Part shown: piece after piece, positions 26,547 through 34,070 of the stretch
Layout of the letters: each line of letters begins with the position of its first letter
Numbering within the stretch: the stretch's first letter is position 1
Source of the DNA: Mycobacterium sp. URHB0044
GTDB lineage: Bacteria; Actinomycetota; Actinomycetes; Mycobacteriales; Mycobacteriaceae
Reading direction: 5' to 3'
DNA: 64,000 bases
Assembly (NCBI RefSeq): GCF_000620625.1
Contig: NZ_JIAW01000001.1
Span: 248,001 to 312,000, forward strand
The notes under the pieces: model-generated
Databases searched by the model: none
Seen by the model: the letters and a program-made list of their open reading frames with translations, nothing else
What the model was told of the DNA's origin: nothing
Made by a program: the position numbers and the translations under genes

Positions 26547-27437
26547 ATGAAGTTCGGAGTCAGCACGTTCATCACGGACGAGGGCCTTCCAGCCACCGCG
26601 TTGGCGCAGGCCTTGGAGGAACGCGGGTTCGATTCACTGTTCGTCGCCGAGCACACGCATATGCCGGTGAACGGGCCTACCCCTCCGGAAAGTGACCTTC
26701 CAGTGCGGGACTACTACCGCTCCCTCGATCCGTTCGTAGCGCTGGCTGCGGCCGCGGCCGTCACCACGCGGCTAGTCCTGGGCACGGGCATCGCGCTTGT
26801 CGTCCAACGGGACCCGATAACCCTTGCGAAGGAGGCAGCGAGCCTCGACAACATTTCGGGAGGTCGATTCCAGCTCGGTGTGGGCGCCGGCTGGATCCAC
26901 GAGGAGATGCGCAACCACGGTACCGAGCCGAAGACCCGACTGGCGTTGATGCGTGAACGGGTACTTGCGATGAAGGAGATCTGGACCAGCGAGCAAGCCG
27001 AATTCCACGGCGAATTCGTGGACTTCGATCCCATCTACTCCTGGCCGAAGCCGATCCAGCGGCCACACGTCCCCGTTCTGATCGGTGGCAATGGCCCTAC
27101 GGTCCTCGATCGGGTGCTCGAGTACGGCGACGGCTGGGCTCCGAATCTCGTCGGCCGTCCGGAGGATCTGGTGACTCGAGTGGCGGAGCTTCGTCAACGG
27201 GCCGCCATGCAGGGCCGCGGACGGATCCCCGTCACGTTGATCGGAGCCGACCAACGAGGCTTTCTCGGCACCGAGCAGTTGCGCACCGTCGCCCCACTGG
27301 GCGAGCGCGAGCTCGCCATCCTGGCCGAAGGCGGGATCGATCACTGTGTGTTCTTCCGCGATGCCGGTGCGCAGGAGGCAGATGCGCTGCGTTACCTCGA
27401 CGAGTTGGCAGCCCTCATCAAGAAGTTCCAGGAGTAG
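26547..27437 (+). CDS. LLM class F420-dependent oxidoreductase
   Basis: 296 residues from ATG 26547. Luciferase-like TIM barrel: MKFGVSTFITDEG at the N terminus, GTGIALVVQRDPITLAKEAASLDNISGGRFQLGVGAGW in the middle and PVLIGGNGPTVLDRVLEYGDGW, all family hallmarks. F420H2-dependent reductases or dehydrogenases of this class act on varied hydrophobic substrates; none can be assigned. The 3' end overlaps the convergent XRE gene by 20 bases. Confidence 0.85.
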   Translation: MKFGVSTFITDEGLPATALAQALEERGFDSLFVAEHTHMPVNGPTPPESDLPVRDYYRSLDPFVALAAAAAVTTRLVLGTGIALVVQRDPITLAKEAASLDNISGGRFQLGVGAGWIHEEMRNHGTEPKTRLALMRERVLAMKEIWTSEQAEFHGEFVDFDPIYSWPKPIQRPHVPVLIGGNGPTVLDRVLEYGDGWAPNLVGRPEDLVTRVAELRQRAAMQGRGRIPVTLIGADQRGFLGTEQLRTVAPLGERELAILAEGGIDHCVFFRDAGAQEADALRYLDELAALIKKFQE

Positions 27438-28284
27438 ACGTGGCCGCAGTCGTGGTCATGTTCAGCCGCTCGATCCGCTCCTGCGTACCCGAACCCGGGC
27501 GGGGGTTGTACATGACCAGCTGCCAGTCGGGGCGATCCGCGAGGGCCAGCGTCGTCTTGTCGAACACGAGGTCTCCGGCGTCGGGGTGTTGCACGGCCTT
27601 CACCGCCTGCACGTGGGGGCCAACGTCGTGACGCCCCCACAGTGTCACGAAGTCGGGGCTGATGGCACTGAGATCGTCGACGACGCGCGCAAACTCCGGG
27701 TCGTCGGGATACCGTGCCGCGTCGGCTCGAAAGGCTGCGACGACGCCCGGTGCGACTGACGTCCAGTGCGCATACATGGAGCGGTAGCGCGCATTGGTGA
27801 AGAACGAGATGAGGCAGTTGTGGTCGGCGTCGGTGTAGCCGAACACGTTTCGTGTCGCGTCGTTGATCGCAAGCAGATTCCAATGCCGATCCTGCAGCAT
27901 CGCCGGGCGCGGTAGCCACGCGTCGATCAGATTCAGCAACTCCGGCGTCACCGAGGAGCCGCGGTGTCCGCCGGGTGGCGGAGGGTTGAGGCCGGACAGC
28001 ATGTACAGATGGATACGCTCCGGCTCGCTCATGCGCAGCGCCGTGGAGATTGCGTCGAGCACCGCGGTGGAGACCGTGATGTCGCGGCCCTGCTCGAGCC
28101 AGGTGTACCACGACACCCCGACCCCTGCCAGTGCGGCGACCTCCTCGCGCCGCAAGCCGGGGGTTCGGCGCCGGCCGCCCGCTGCCATCCCGACGTCAGC
28201 AGGCGTCAACCGCGCACGGCGTGTGCGCAGGAAGTCGCTGAGCTGGTCACGGCGTCGCAGTTCCGCAGCGGGGGACTGTTTCAT
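27418..28284 (-). CDS. XRE-family helix-turn-helix regulator with MmyB-like ligand-binding domain
   Basis: 288 residues. N-terminal XRE HTH (TPGLRREEVAALAGVGVSWYTWLEQGRDITVS, about 40-72) followed by a MmyB-like PAS-fold domain (LPRPAMLQDRHWNLLAINDATRNVFG...; WGRHDV; LALADRPDWQLVMYNP). These actinobacterial proteins bind fatty-acid-like ligands and usually regulate a neighbouring SDR or reductase. Divergent from the DHFR-like gene at 28619, which it may regulate; an exact 10-base inverted repeat spans its start. Confidence 0.85.
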   Translation of the reverse strand: MKQSPAAELRRRDQLSDFLRTRRARLTPADVGMAAGGRRRTPGLRREEVAALAGVGVSWYTWLEQGRDITVSTAVLDAISTALRMSEPERIHLYMLSGLNPPPPGGHRGSSVTPELLNLIDAWLPRPAMLQDRHWNLLAINDATRNVFGYTDADHNCLISFFTNARYRSMYAHWTSVAPGVVAAFRADAARYPDDPEFARVVDDLSAISPDFVTLWGRHDVGPHVQAVKAVQHPDAGDLVFDKTTLALADRPDWQLVMYNPRPGSGTQERIERLNMTTTAATSTPGTS

Positions 28285-28355
28285 ACAGGTTGATCGTAGT
28301 GACGACGGATGCGTCCCACGCCGCCCTAGCCTGGTGGCATTGGACCCTGTATGAA
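28280..28355. promoter_or_regulatory. inverted repeat TTCATACAGG / CCTGTATGAA upstream of XRE gene
   Basis: TTCATACAGG at 28280-28289 contains the XRE start codon and its exact complement CCTGTATGAA is at 28346-28355, 56 bases apart. Possible paired operator half sites for looping autoregulation. Confidence 0.4.
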
Positions 28356-28618
28356 GTCACGGAGGTCGACGCCGACTGGTCGAGAGGGCCGGCTGCCGCA
28401 GCCGTCACATCGCGCTATAGACCTTTTCGGGCCTATGCGCATTTTCGACGCCATGGTCGTGCATACCGGCTCATGGCCGGAACTCGCAGCCCTGGTGTAG
28501 AAAACGCCCATAGGACCGCAAACGGCATGGTGCTGGGTGGGCCGGACACGTCCGCGATGAGTTCCGCCTGCCGGCGCGGTCCAATTCATCGACCGTCGAC
28601 GAACCCGGAGGAACCCGC
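28285..28618. other. intergenic region XRE/DHFR-like
   Basis: 334 bases without a convincing gene. It contains the inverted repeat at 28280-28355 and the ribosome site GGAGGA (28607-28612) of the downstream gene. A 110-codon plus-strand frame here has no family resemblance and poor codon use and is left out. Confidence 0.6.
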
Positions 28619-29266
28619 GTGACCCAGCTGCTCAAAGTCCAGAACTTCAACGTCTCGCGGGACGGTTTCGGTGCGGGGGAGAACCAGAGCTTCGAGCGGC
28701 CCTTCGGCCACGCCGACCCCGGTGACATGTTCGCGTGGGCGGGCGCCACGGCCAGCTGGCCCAACCGCACCGACCCTGGCGGCAGCCGTGGCCTCGACGA
28801 CTACCTCACCCGCGACTTCGCCAACAACATCGGCGCCGAGATCATGGGGCGCAACAAGTTCAGCCCCCTGCGCGGCCCGTGGCGCGACGACGAATGGAAG
28901 GGCTGGTGGGGTGACGAGCCGCCGTTCCACACCCCGGTGTTCGTGATGACGCACCATGAGCGTCCGTCGTTCAGCCTGTCCGACACGACATTCCACTTCG
29001 TCGACGGTGACCCGGCCACCGTCCTCGAGCAAGCCCGGGAAGCTGCGCAGGGCAAGGACGTTCGCCTCGGCGGCGGGGCCACCATCATTCGCGAGTTCCT
29101 CGACGCCGACCTCGTCGACACCCTGCACGTGGCAGTCTCACCGAACGTCGAACTCGGTTCGGGGTCGCGACTCTGGGAGTCACCCGACGAGCTGAACGAC
29201 CGGTTCCACCATGACGTCGTGCCCAGCCCCAGCGGTGTGATCCACCACTTGTTCTGGCGGCGATGA
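28619..29266 (+). CDS. dihydrofolate reductase family protein (RibD C-terminal-like)
   Basis: 215 residues from GTG 28619 after GGAGGAACCCGC. RibD C-terminal/YyaP-like fold: LLKVQNFNVSRDGFGAG, GAEIMGRNKF, PVFVMTHHERPSF, GKDVRLGGGATIIREFLDADLVDTLHVAVSPN. Members are NADPH-dependent reductases of unknown substrate and are frequent in actinobacteria; not a housekeeping DHFR. Divergent from the XRE regulator. Confidence 0.8.
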   Translation: MTQLLKVQNFNVSRDGFGAGENQSFERPFGHADPGDMFAWAGATASWPNRTDPGGSRGLDDYLTRDFANNIGAEIMGRNKFSPLRGPWRDDEWKGWWGDEPPFHTPVFVMTHHERPSFSLSDTTFHFVDGDPATVLEQAREAAQGKDVRLGGGATIIREFLDADLVDTLHVAVSPNVELGSGSRLWESPDELNDRFHHDVVPSPSGVIHHLFWRR

Positions 29267-29285
29267 CGCGGCTTAGGCATCCGTG

Positions 29286-29678
29286 TTAGACGCTCACGAC
29301 TTGGATCAATTCCTCGAGGCCGGCGAAGTCGTCGGCATTGCGGCTGTAGAGATCCAGTTGGTTTGCGTGCGCCGTTGCGGCGATCAACAGATCGGCGAAT
29401 CTGCTTCGCGGTCTTCGTCCTCGGCGCACCACGGCCGCAACGACGAGTCCGTAGCTGCGCACAGCGGCACCGTCGAACGGGATCGGCTCGAGCCTCGACT
29501 CGACCTCCTGAAGCCGGGCCTGGCGTTTGGCCGCCTCGAGCGGCGTCGAGGCGAGCAATGGACCGGCCGCGAGTTCGGCCGCCGTGATGGCAGAGATGGC
29601 CATTTCGTCGGGTAACGCGGCAATCACCCCGGGGTCGTGCCAGTCGATCACCACCGACGTGTCCAGGAGGCCCGCCAT
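29286..29678 (-). CDS. vapC: VapC-type PIN-domain ribonuclease toxin
   Basis: 130 residues with the four PIN acidic residues: Asp6 (GLLDTSVVIDW), Glu35 (ITAAELAAG), Asp96 (RFADLLIAATA) and Asp116 (SRNADDFAGL). Acts as a Mg2+-dependent RNase when free of VapB. Starts 3 bases after the antitoxin stop. Intact by length and motifs, unlike the remnant at 11.9-12.1 kb. Confidence 0.9.
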   Translation of the reverse strand: MAGLLDTSVVIDWHDPGVIAALPDEMAISAITAAELAAGPLLASTPLEAAKRQARLQEVESRLEPIPFDGAAVRSYGLVVAAVVRRGRRPRSRFADLLIAATAHANQLDLYSRNADDFAGLEELIQVVSV

Positions 29679-29681
29679 CGC

Positions 29682-29930
29682 CTACAGCCCTTGATCGATC
29701 AGTCGGTCGAGGTCGTCACGGAAGCGCCGATGATCAATGCGCACCGCGGCGGTCGCCAACCCCGCGACTTCGTCGCGTGTGATGAAGGTGCGCCTGCCTG
29801 CACGCAGCGGGCGAAGCTCGGCGACCGGCTCGCCGTTGCGTGTGACGATGAACGTCTCGCCGCCAGTGACTGCGTCGATCACCTTCGCGTTCTCGTTGCG
29901 TAGGTCGCGCTGTGCGATCGTCTTGGCCAT
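29682..29930 (-). CDS. vapB: VapB antitoxin, Phd/YefM family
   Basis: 82 residues from ATG 29930 (MAKTIAQRDLRNENAKV); the ATG 9 bases upstream lacks better support. The N-terminal Phd/YefM DNA-binding fold (LRNENAKVIDAVTGGETFIVTRNGEPVAELRPL) and a C-terminal toxin-binding tail are visible. Precedes vapC and is probably autoregulated through the TGTAGC/GCTACA repeats just upstream. Confidence 0.88.
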   Translation of the reverse strand: MAKTIAQRDLRNENAKVIDAVTGGETFIVTRNGEPVAELRPLRAGRRTFITRDEVAGLATAAVRIDHRRFRDDLDRLIDQGL

Positions 29931-29939
29931 GAACCCCAC

Positions 29940-29968
29940 TGTAGCGAAATGTGCTACATCCTGCTACA
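29940..29968. promoter_or_regulatory. VapB operator repeats
   Basis: TGTAGC (29940-29945), GCTACA (29953-29958) and a further GCTACA (29963-29968) form an inverted repeat plus an extra half site, 10 bases upstream of vapB. Fits cooperative binding by a Phd-type antitoxin. It also lies between vapB and the divergent orphan antitoxin. Confidence 0.6.
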
Positions 29969-29984
29969 GGGCCGGTGACCAGCG

Positions 29985-29990
29985 CATAAT
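29985..29990 (+). promoter_or_regulatory. -10 box of orphan antitoxin gene (leaderless)
   Basis: CATAAT, then six bases, then GTG at 29997: the expected start of transcription is the G of the start codon, indicating a leaderless message. Confidence 0.5.
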
Positions 29991-29996
29991 GACGAA

Positions 29997-30233
29997 GTGG
30001 ATCGCATACGTCTGAGCACGACGGTTGATGCTCAGCTGCTGAACCGTGCGCGCAACGTGCGTCCAGGGAGCACCGATGCGGCCCTGATTGATGAGGCGCT
30101 CGGGGCATTACTTGCCCGTCATCGATCGACAGAGGTTGACGCCAGTTACGCGGCCTACGATCGCTACCCGGCCGACGAACCCGATGAGTGGGGCGATCTG
30201 GCCTCATGGCGGCGGGTGACAGGTGGCTCATAG
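29997..30233 (+). CDS. orphan antitoxin-like protein (MazE/VapB ribbon-helix-helix type)
   Basis: 78 residues. N-terminal ribbon-helix-helix ([35 protein letters not shown]) and an acidic tail ([14 protein letters not shown]) typical of mycobacterial MazE-like antitoxins that precede a MazF. No toxin follows: only 38 bases separate its TAG from the convergent MDR gene and no MazF-like reading is seen. Divergent from vapBC. May be a remnant or act in trans. Confidence 0.65.
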   Translation: MDRIRLSTTVDAQLLNRARNVRPGSTDAALIDEALGALLARHRSTEVDASYAAYDRYPADEPDEWGDLASWRRVTGGS

Positions 30234-30271
30234 GTGCGCAACCAGCACGCAGATCGTGGCAGCGCGCCGGC

Positions 30272-31273
30272 TTACCTCACCTTGACGACGACCTTGCCCT
30301 TGGTGCGTCCCGCTTCGACGTAGTCCACCGCCGCCTTGGTCTCATCGAACGAAAACACCCTGTCCATGACCGGACGAATCACGCCCCGATCGATGAGCGA
30401 CGTGATCTCGCTCAGCTGAGCGCCCTCCGCCCTCATGAAGAGGAACCGAAAACCCGCCTTGAGCCGCTTGGCCTTTCGCCTCGCACCGAAGCTCAAGACG
30501 CGGATGATCTGCTTGACGTACCACGGCAAGCCGAGTTCCTTCGCGAAGGCCGGGTCGGGTGGCCCGGAGATCGAGATGAGCATCCCGCCCGGTTTGAGCA
30601 CGCGCAGCGACTTGTCGAGGGTCTCGGAATCCTGGCTGTGCAGCACGACGTCGTAGCCGTGCAGCATGGTCTCGAAGTCTTCCTTCTTGTAGTCGATCAT
30701 GACGTCCGCGCCAAGGGATTTCACCAATTCGAAGTTGGCGGAGCTCGCCGTCGTAGCCACCGTCGCGCCGAGGTGTTTCGCCAGTTGGATGGCGAACGTG
30801 CCGACACCGCCGGTGCCAGCCTGGATGAAGACCTTCTGTCCGGGTTGCAGATCCGCCATCTCGACGAGCGCCTGCCACGCGGTCAGACCGACCAGCGGAA
30901 TGGACGCCGCTTCCTCCATGCTGAGTCGGACCGGCTTGATCGCCACGTCGCGTTCGTGCATGGCGATGAACTCCGCGAAGGTGCCGATCCTGTCCTTGTC
31001 CGGCCGCGCGTAGACCTCATCGCCCGGTTTGAACCCCCGTACGCGGGGGCCGACCTGAACAACGACTCCGGCCACGTCGTTGCCGAGAATGAGCGGGAAC
31101 CGGTACGGCAGCATGAGTTTGAACTCGCCCGACGCGATCTTGGCGTCGAGCAGATTCACGCCGGCCGCATGCACCTGAACGAGGACGTCGTCGTCCCCGA
31201 CCGCAGGCTGCGGCATGTCGACGAAGCGACCGCCGTCCTTGCTCTTGTAGCGATCGATCGCGAATGCCTTCAT
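30272..31273 (-). CDS. zinc-independent MDR oxidoreductase (quinone reductase-like)
   Basis: 333 residues. GroES-like N-terminal domain (MKAFAIDRY..; GNDVAGVVVQVGPRV) and Rossmann domain with QAGTGGVGTFAIQLAKHLGATV; no zinc-binding Cys/His set. NADPH-dependent reductase of the QOR family. 16 bases downstream of an SDR and the alpha/beta hydrolase in the same direction; these three form an operon under the TetR palindromes at 32910 and 32964. Confidence 0.85.
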   Translation of the reverse strand: MKAFAIDRYKSKDGGRFVDMPQPAVGDDDVLVQVHAAGVNLLDAKIASGEFKLMLPYRFPLILGNDVAGVVVQVGPRVRGFKPGDEVYARPDKDRIGTFAEFIAMHERDVAIKPVRLSMEEAASIPLVGLTAWQALVEMADLQPGQKVFIQAGTGGVGTFAIQLAKHLGATVATTASSANFELVKSLGADVMIDYKKEDFETMLHGYDVVLHSQDSETLDKSLRVLKPGGMLISISGPPDPAFAKELGLPWYVKQIIRVLSFGARRKAKRLKAGFRFLFMRAEGAQLSEITSLIDRGVIRPVMDRVFSFDETKAAVDYVEAGRTKGKVVVKVR

Positions 31274-31289
31274 GATCGTCCCGTCTTCG

Positions 31290-31985
31290 TCACGCGCTGA
31301 AGCGCTCGTGAATCGGCTTGTTCATCCGGGCACGCGCGTCGCGGCTCATCTCGTCGGCCAGCACCTCGTCGGCGCCGGACTCGATGCCGTCGAGTACTTG
31401 ACGAACCACGTCGGCGGGGTCGGACTTGGGGCTATCCGCGAACGACGCCATGTCGGTGTCGACGAGGCCGACGTAGACACCGACCACCTGCACGCCACGC
31501 GACGCGAGCTCGGTGCGCATGGAATCCGTCGCACTCCACATCGCGGCCTTCGTGACCCCGTAGCTGGCGCCGACGGGTAACCACGCGAGCACCGACGAGA
31601 CGTTGACGATCGCCCCCGACCGCTCGGCAATCCGATCGGCGAAGGCGGAGGCCATCGCCAGCGGACCGAACAGGTTCGTCTCCATCTCCTCGCGGAGCTT
31701 GGTGGCGTCCGGTGATAGGACCGAGGCGCCGCGGGCGATGCCCGCGTTGTTGATGAGCACGCTCGTGTCGGACGCGGCCGCAGCCACTTCGGCGACGGAA
31801 GCCGCATCGGTGACGTCGAGCCGCACCGGAACCACCCGCGGGTCCACCACGTCGATCGTGTGCGGATTACGAGCAGCCGCATACACTTTCGCCACTCCGC
31901 GGTCGAGAAGCTGCGCGACGTATTCGCGCCCCATGCCGCGGTTGGCGCCTGTGACCAGAACCGTCTGACCGGCGAGCGACGTCAT
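31290..31985 (-). CDS. SDR family oxidoreductase
   Basis: 231 residues: TGANRGMGREY at the cofactor site, NNAG near 77, Ser107-109 and YGVTK (catalytic Tyr/Lys) present. Belongs to the short SDRs often cotranscribed with hydrolases in TetR-controlled detoxification operons. The ATG overlaps the hydrolase stop by 4 bases. Confidence 0.85.
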   Translation of the reverse strand: MTSLAGQTVLVTGANRGMGREYVAQLLDRGVAKVYAAARNPHTIDVVDPRVVPVRLDVTDAASVAEVAAAASDTSVLINNAGIARGASVLSPDATKLREEMETNLFGPLAMASAFADRIAERSGAIVNVSSVLAWLPVGASYGVTKAAMWSATDSMRTELASRGVQVVGVYVGLVDTDMASFADSPKSDPADVVRQVLDGIESGADEVLADEMSRDARARMNKPIHERFSA

Positions 31986-32893
31986 GCGTTCACCGATCCC
32001 AGGAACGCGAGGGCCTCGGGGACGAAGCGGTCGTGGAATTGGAAGATGCCGCCGTGTCCGGCGTCGGGATAGATGCGCAGGGTGGCGTTCGGCAACCGGC
32101 GCGCCAGGTCGTAGCTGTTGCTGGTGGGGACCATGCGGTCGTCATCGCCGTTGGCGACCAGCACGGGGTGCTGAATGACGGAGAGGTCGGCGGGCTTGGC
32201 CAGGCCCCAGCTGTGGATCGCGGTGAGTTGGGTGCGGAAGGCGCGGATGGCGATAGCCTTGTCGCGGTCGGCGGTGCGTTCCTTCAAGCGCTTGATGAAC
32301 GCCTTGGCTTCGGTCTTGCCGTGCGGGGTGCGGGTGAAGAACAGCAGTTCCTTGGGGTCCTTGAACGTGGTGAGGGCGTGCACGGTGTCGAGGTAGGTGA
32401 TCTTGGTGACGTTGACGATGCCTTCGCCTCCGGCGGGTCCGGTGCCGGCGAGGATGATCTTGCGGATCAGGGTGGGGGCTTGTTGGGCAATGGCCTGGGT
32501 GACCATGCCGCCTAGCGAGAAGCCGAGCAGGTCGACCTGGGGGAAGCCCAGTGCCTTGATGAAGGCGATGGCGTCTCGTGCCATGGCTTCGACGGTGTCG
32601 GGGGTCTTGCCTTCAGAGGCGCCCACGCCCCGGTTGTCGAAGGTGATGACGCGGTGTTTGGCGGCGATGCCGTCGACGACGCGGGGGTCCCAGTTGTCGA
32701 GGTTGGCGGCCAAGTGGTTGAGGAAGATGACCGGGACACCGGAATCGATGCCCAGCTCGCGGTAGGCGAAGCGGGTCCCGCCCACCGAGACCGACTTGGT
32801 CGGCGCGTTCTTGTACGAGGTGCCGCCCCAATGACTGGACGCTGGGTGCACGTGAGTGACGGGGTCGTTCCGGGTGACTCGTTTGTCTGCCAT
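31982..32893 (-). CDS. alpha/beta hydrolase
   Basis: 303 residues. Nucleophile elbow GFSLGG (Ser126), oxyanion-loop HLAANLDNWDP and C-terminal PDAGHGGIFQ for the catalytic His; Asp near 260 (VANGDDDRMVP). Haloperoxidase/epoxide-hydrolase-like group. First gene of the hydrolase-SDR-MDR operon; the 18-bp operator GTAAACCGATTGGTGTAC lies 17 bases upstream of its start. Confidence 0.85.
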   Translation of the reverse strand: MADKRVTRNDPVTHVHPASSHWGGTSYKNAPTKSVSVGGTRFAYRELGIDSGVPVIFLNHLAANLDNWDPRVVDGIAAKHRVITFDNRGVGASEGKTPDTVEAMARDAIAFIKALGFPQVDLLGFSLGGMVTQAIAQQAPTLIRKIILAGTGPAGGEGIVNVTKITYLDTVHALTTFKDPKELLFFTRTPHGKTEAKAFIKRLKERTADRDKAIAIRAFRTQLTAIHSWGLAKPADLSVIQHPVLVANGDDDRMVPTSNSYDLARRLPNATLRIYPDAGHGGIFQFHDRFVPEALAFLGSVNA

Positions 32894-32909
32894 GATCGCT
32901 TCCTTTGCG

Positions 32910-32927
32910 GTAAACCGATTGGTGTAC
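32910..32927. promoter_or_regulatory. TetR operator copy a (hydrolase promoter)
   Basis: GTAAACCGATTGGTGTAC. One of eleven copies in this window of the inverted repeat GTAnACCnnnCGGTnTAC. 54 bases (start to start) from copy b. Confidence 0.7.
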
Positions 32928-32963
32928 TTCTGTCGATGACGCTAGCACGCCGCTCGCCTATTT

Positions 32964-32981
32964 GTAAACCGTTCGGTATAC
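32964..32981. promoter_or_regulatory. TetR operator copy b with built-in -10 box
   Basis: GTAAACCGTTCGGTATAC. Its right arm overlaps TATACT (32977-32982), which is followed by six bases and the ATG at 32989, so the operator covers the -10 of a leaderless tetR. Confidence 0.7.
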
Positions 32982-32988
32982 TCGAACT

Positions 32989-33591
32989 ATGACGTCGCTC
33001 ACCGAGAAGGAATCGACTACCCGCGGAGGCCGGGGCGCGCGTCGACGAATCTTGGCTGCGGCGGCACAGCTGTTCTACTTCGAGGGCATCAACGCGACAG
33101 GCGTTGACTTGATCGCCGATCGGGCGTCCGTGTCCAAACGGACGTTGTATCAACACTTTCCGAGCAAGACCGCCCTCGTTGAGGAATACCTGCGCCAGCT
33201 GCGGCAGCAGGGGGAGGGTGAGGAAACGTCGGCGCAGACGCCGGATGCCACGCCCCGGGCGCAGTTGCTTGCCCTGTTCGAACTCACCGATGCCGACGGC
33301 GGCAGGATGCGGGGCTGCCCATTCCACAATGCCGCCGTCGAAGCTGCTGGGGTGATGCCCGGAGTGGAGGATATCGTCCACCTGCACAAGCGGGACTACA
33401 TCGTTGGCCTCACCGAACTGGCCCGAGCGGCCGGGGCGGCGGACCCGGACATGCTCGGCAACCAGATCGCGCTGCTCTACGAGGGGGCGGCCGGACTGTC
33501 CACGTCGCTGAACGACCCGGCGCCGTGGGCGAGGGCTCGGGCGACGGCCGAGGCGCTGATCGATCAGGCCGCCGTCAAGCCGCGTTCGTAG
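32989..33591 (+). CDS. TetR family regulator
   Basis: 200 residues. HTH at about 37-60 (GVDLIADRASVSKRTLYQHFPSKTALVEEYL) and a C-terminal domain with MRGCPFHNAAVEA. Clearly paralogous to the TetR at 54763-55368 (recognition helix SVSKRTLYQHFPSKTA is identical). Probably leaderless from ATG 32989. Divergent from the hydrolase-SDR-MDR operon and most likely its repressor through operators a and b. Confidence 0.88.
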   Translation: MTSLTEKESTTRGGRGARRRILAAAAQLFYFEGINATGVDLIADRASVSKRTLYQHFPSKTALVEEYLRQLRQQGEGEETSAQTPDATPRAQLLALFELTDADGGRMRGCPFHNAAVEAAGVMPGVEDIVHLHKRDYIVGLTELARAAGAADPDMLGNQIALLYEGAAGLSTSLNDPAPWARARATAEALIDQAAVKPRS

Positions 33592-33979
33592 AGAGGCGCC
33601 GCTTCCAGGCAAGCAGGATCGGAACTCCAACGGTTTCGAGCACAATCGCCGACACCGTGATGGGATGCGGGCGCCCGCTCTGTTGCCATGACCGAACTCG
33701 AACGAGGCCGCCGACGAAGATCGTCGACAATGCGAGAGTCACGGTCGACGACTGCTCGACGCGGGCGAGCTGAGACCACATGACCGGTCCGACCGCCAGT
33801 TTGAACACGTTGGCATAGCGCAGCGAGCTGTCCACTGTCGGCACCACAGCCGGCGAACCGCCGGGAACTCCCTGTGCACCACGGACGATTTCCCCGATCG
33901 CGCTGGCCATCGGTACCGCCGCGAGCACCGCTAGTGTCCGCTGCAATCCTCGCCGACTGCCACCATGTTGCTGCGTCAC
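33575..33979 (-). CDS. DUF4345-like small membrane protein
   Basis: 134 residues from GTG 33979 (AGGAGT upstream). Four hydrophobic helices; GIRGAQG..-like loop (EIVRGAQGVPGG) and SLRYANVFKLAVGPVM resemble DUF4345 proteins. The open frame to 34144 crosses two operators and is rejected. Convergent with the TetR (17-base overlap) but has its own pair of the same operator upstream, so it is probably part of that TetR regulon. Confidence 0.6.
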   Translation of the reverse strand: MTQQHGGSRRGLQRTLAVLAAVPMASAIGEIVRGAQGVPGGSPAVVPTVDSSLRYANVFKLAVGPVMWSQLARVEQSSTVTLALSTIFVGGLVRVRSWQQSGRPHPITVSAIVLETVGVPILLAWKRRLSTNAA

Positions 33980-33990
33980 GATTACTCCTA

Positions 33991-34008
33991 ATAAACCGAT
34001 CGGTGTAC
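33991..34008. promoter_or_regulatory. TetR operator copy c
   Basis: ATAAACCGATCGGTGTAC, 12 bases upstream of the DUF4345 start; core ACCGATCGGT is a perfect palindrome. Confidence 0.7.
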
Positions 34009-34045
34009 TGTTGATCGACGACGCTACATGACTCTGCGTGGTGAT

Positions 34046-34063
34046 GTAAACCAATCGGTGTGG
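34046..34063. promoter_or_regulatory. TetR operator copy d
   Basis: GTAAACCAATCGGTGTGG, a weaker copy 55 bases (start to start) from copy c, overlapping no gene start but close to the end of the PucR gene. Confidence 0.5.
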
Positions 34064-34070
34064 TCGGGGG

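Noticed and set aside
28290..28622. 110-codon ORF between XRE and DHFR-like genes
   Set aside because: No start signal, weak codon bias, overlaps the ribosome site of the real gene.
30234..30271. possible MazF toxin start after the orphan antitoxin
   Set aside because: The reading after GTG at 30235 does not look like MazF and runs antisense into the MDR gene.
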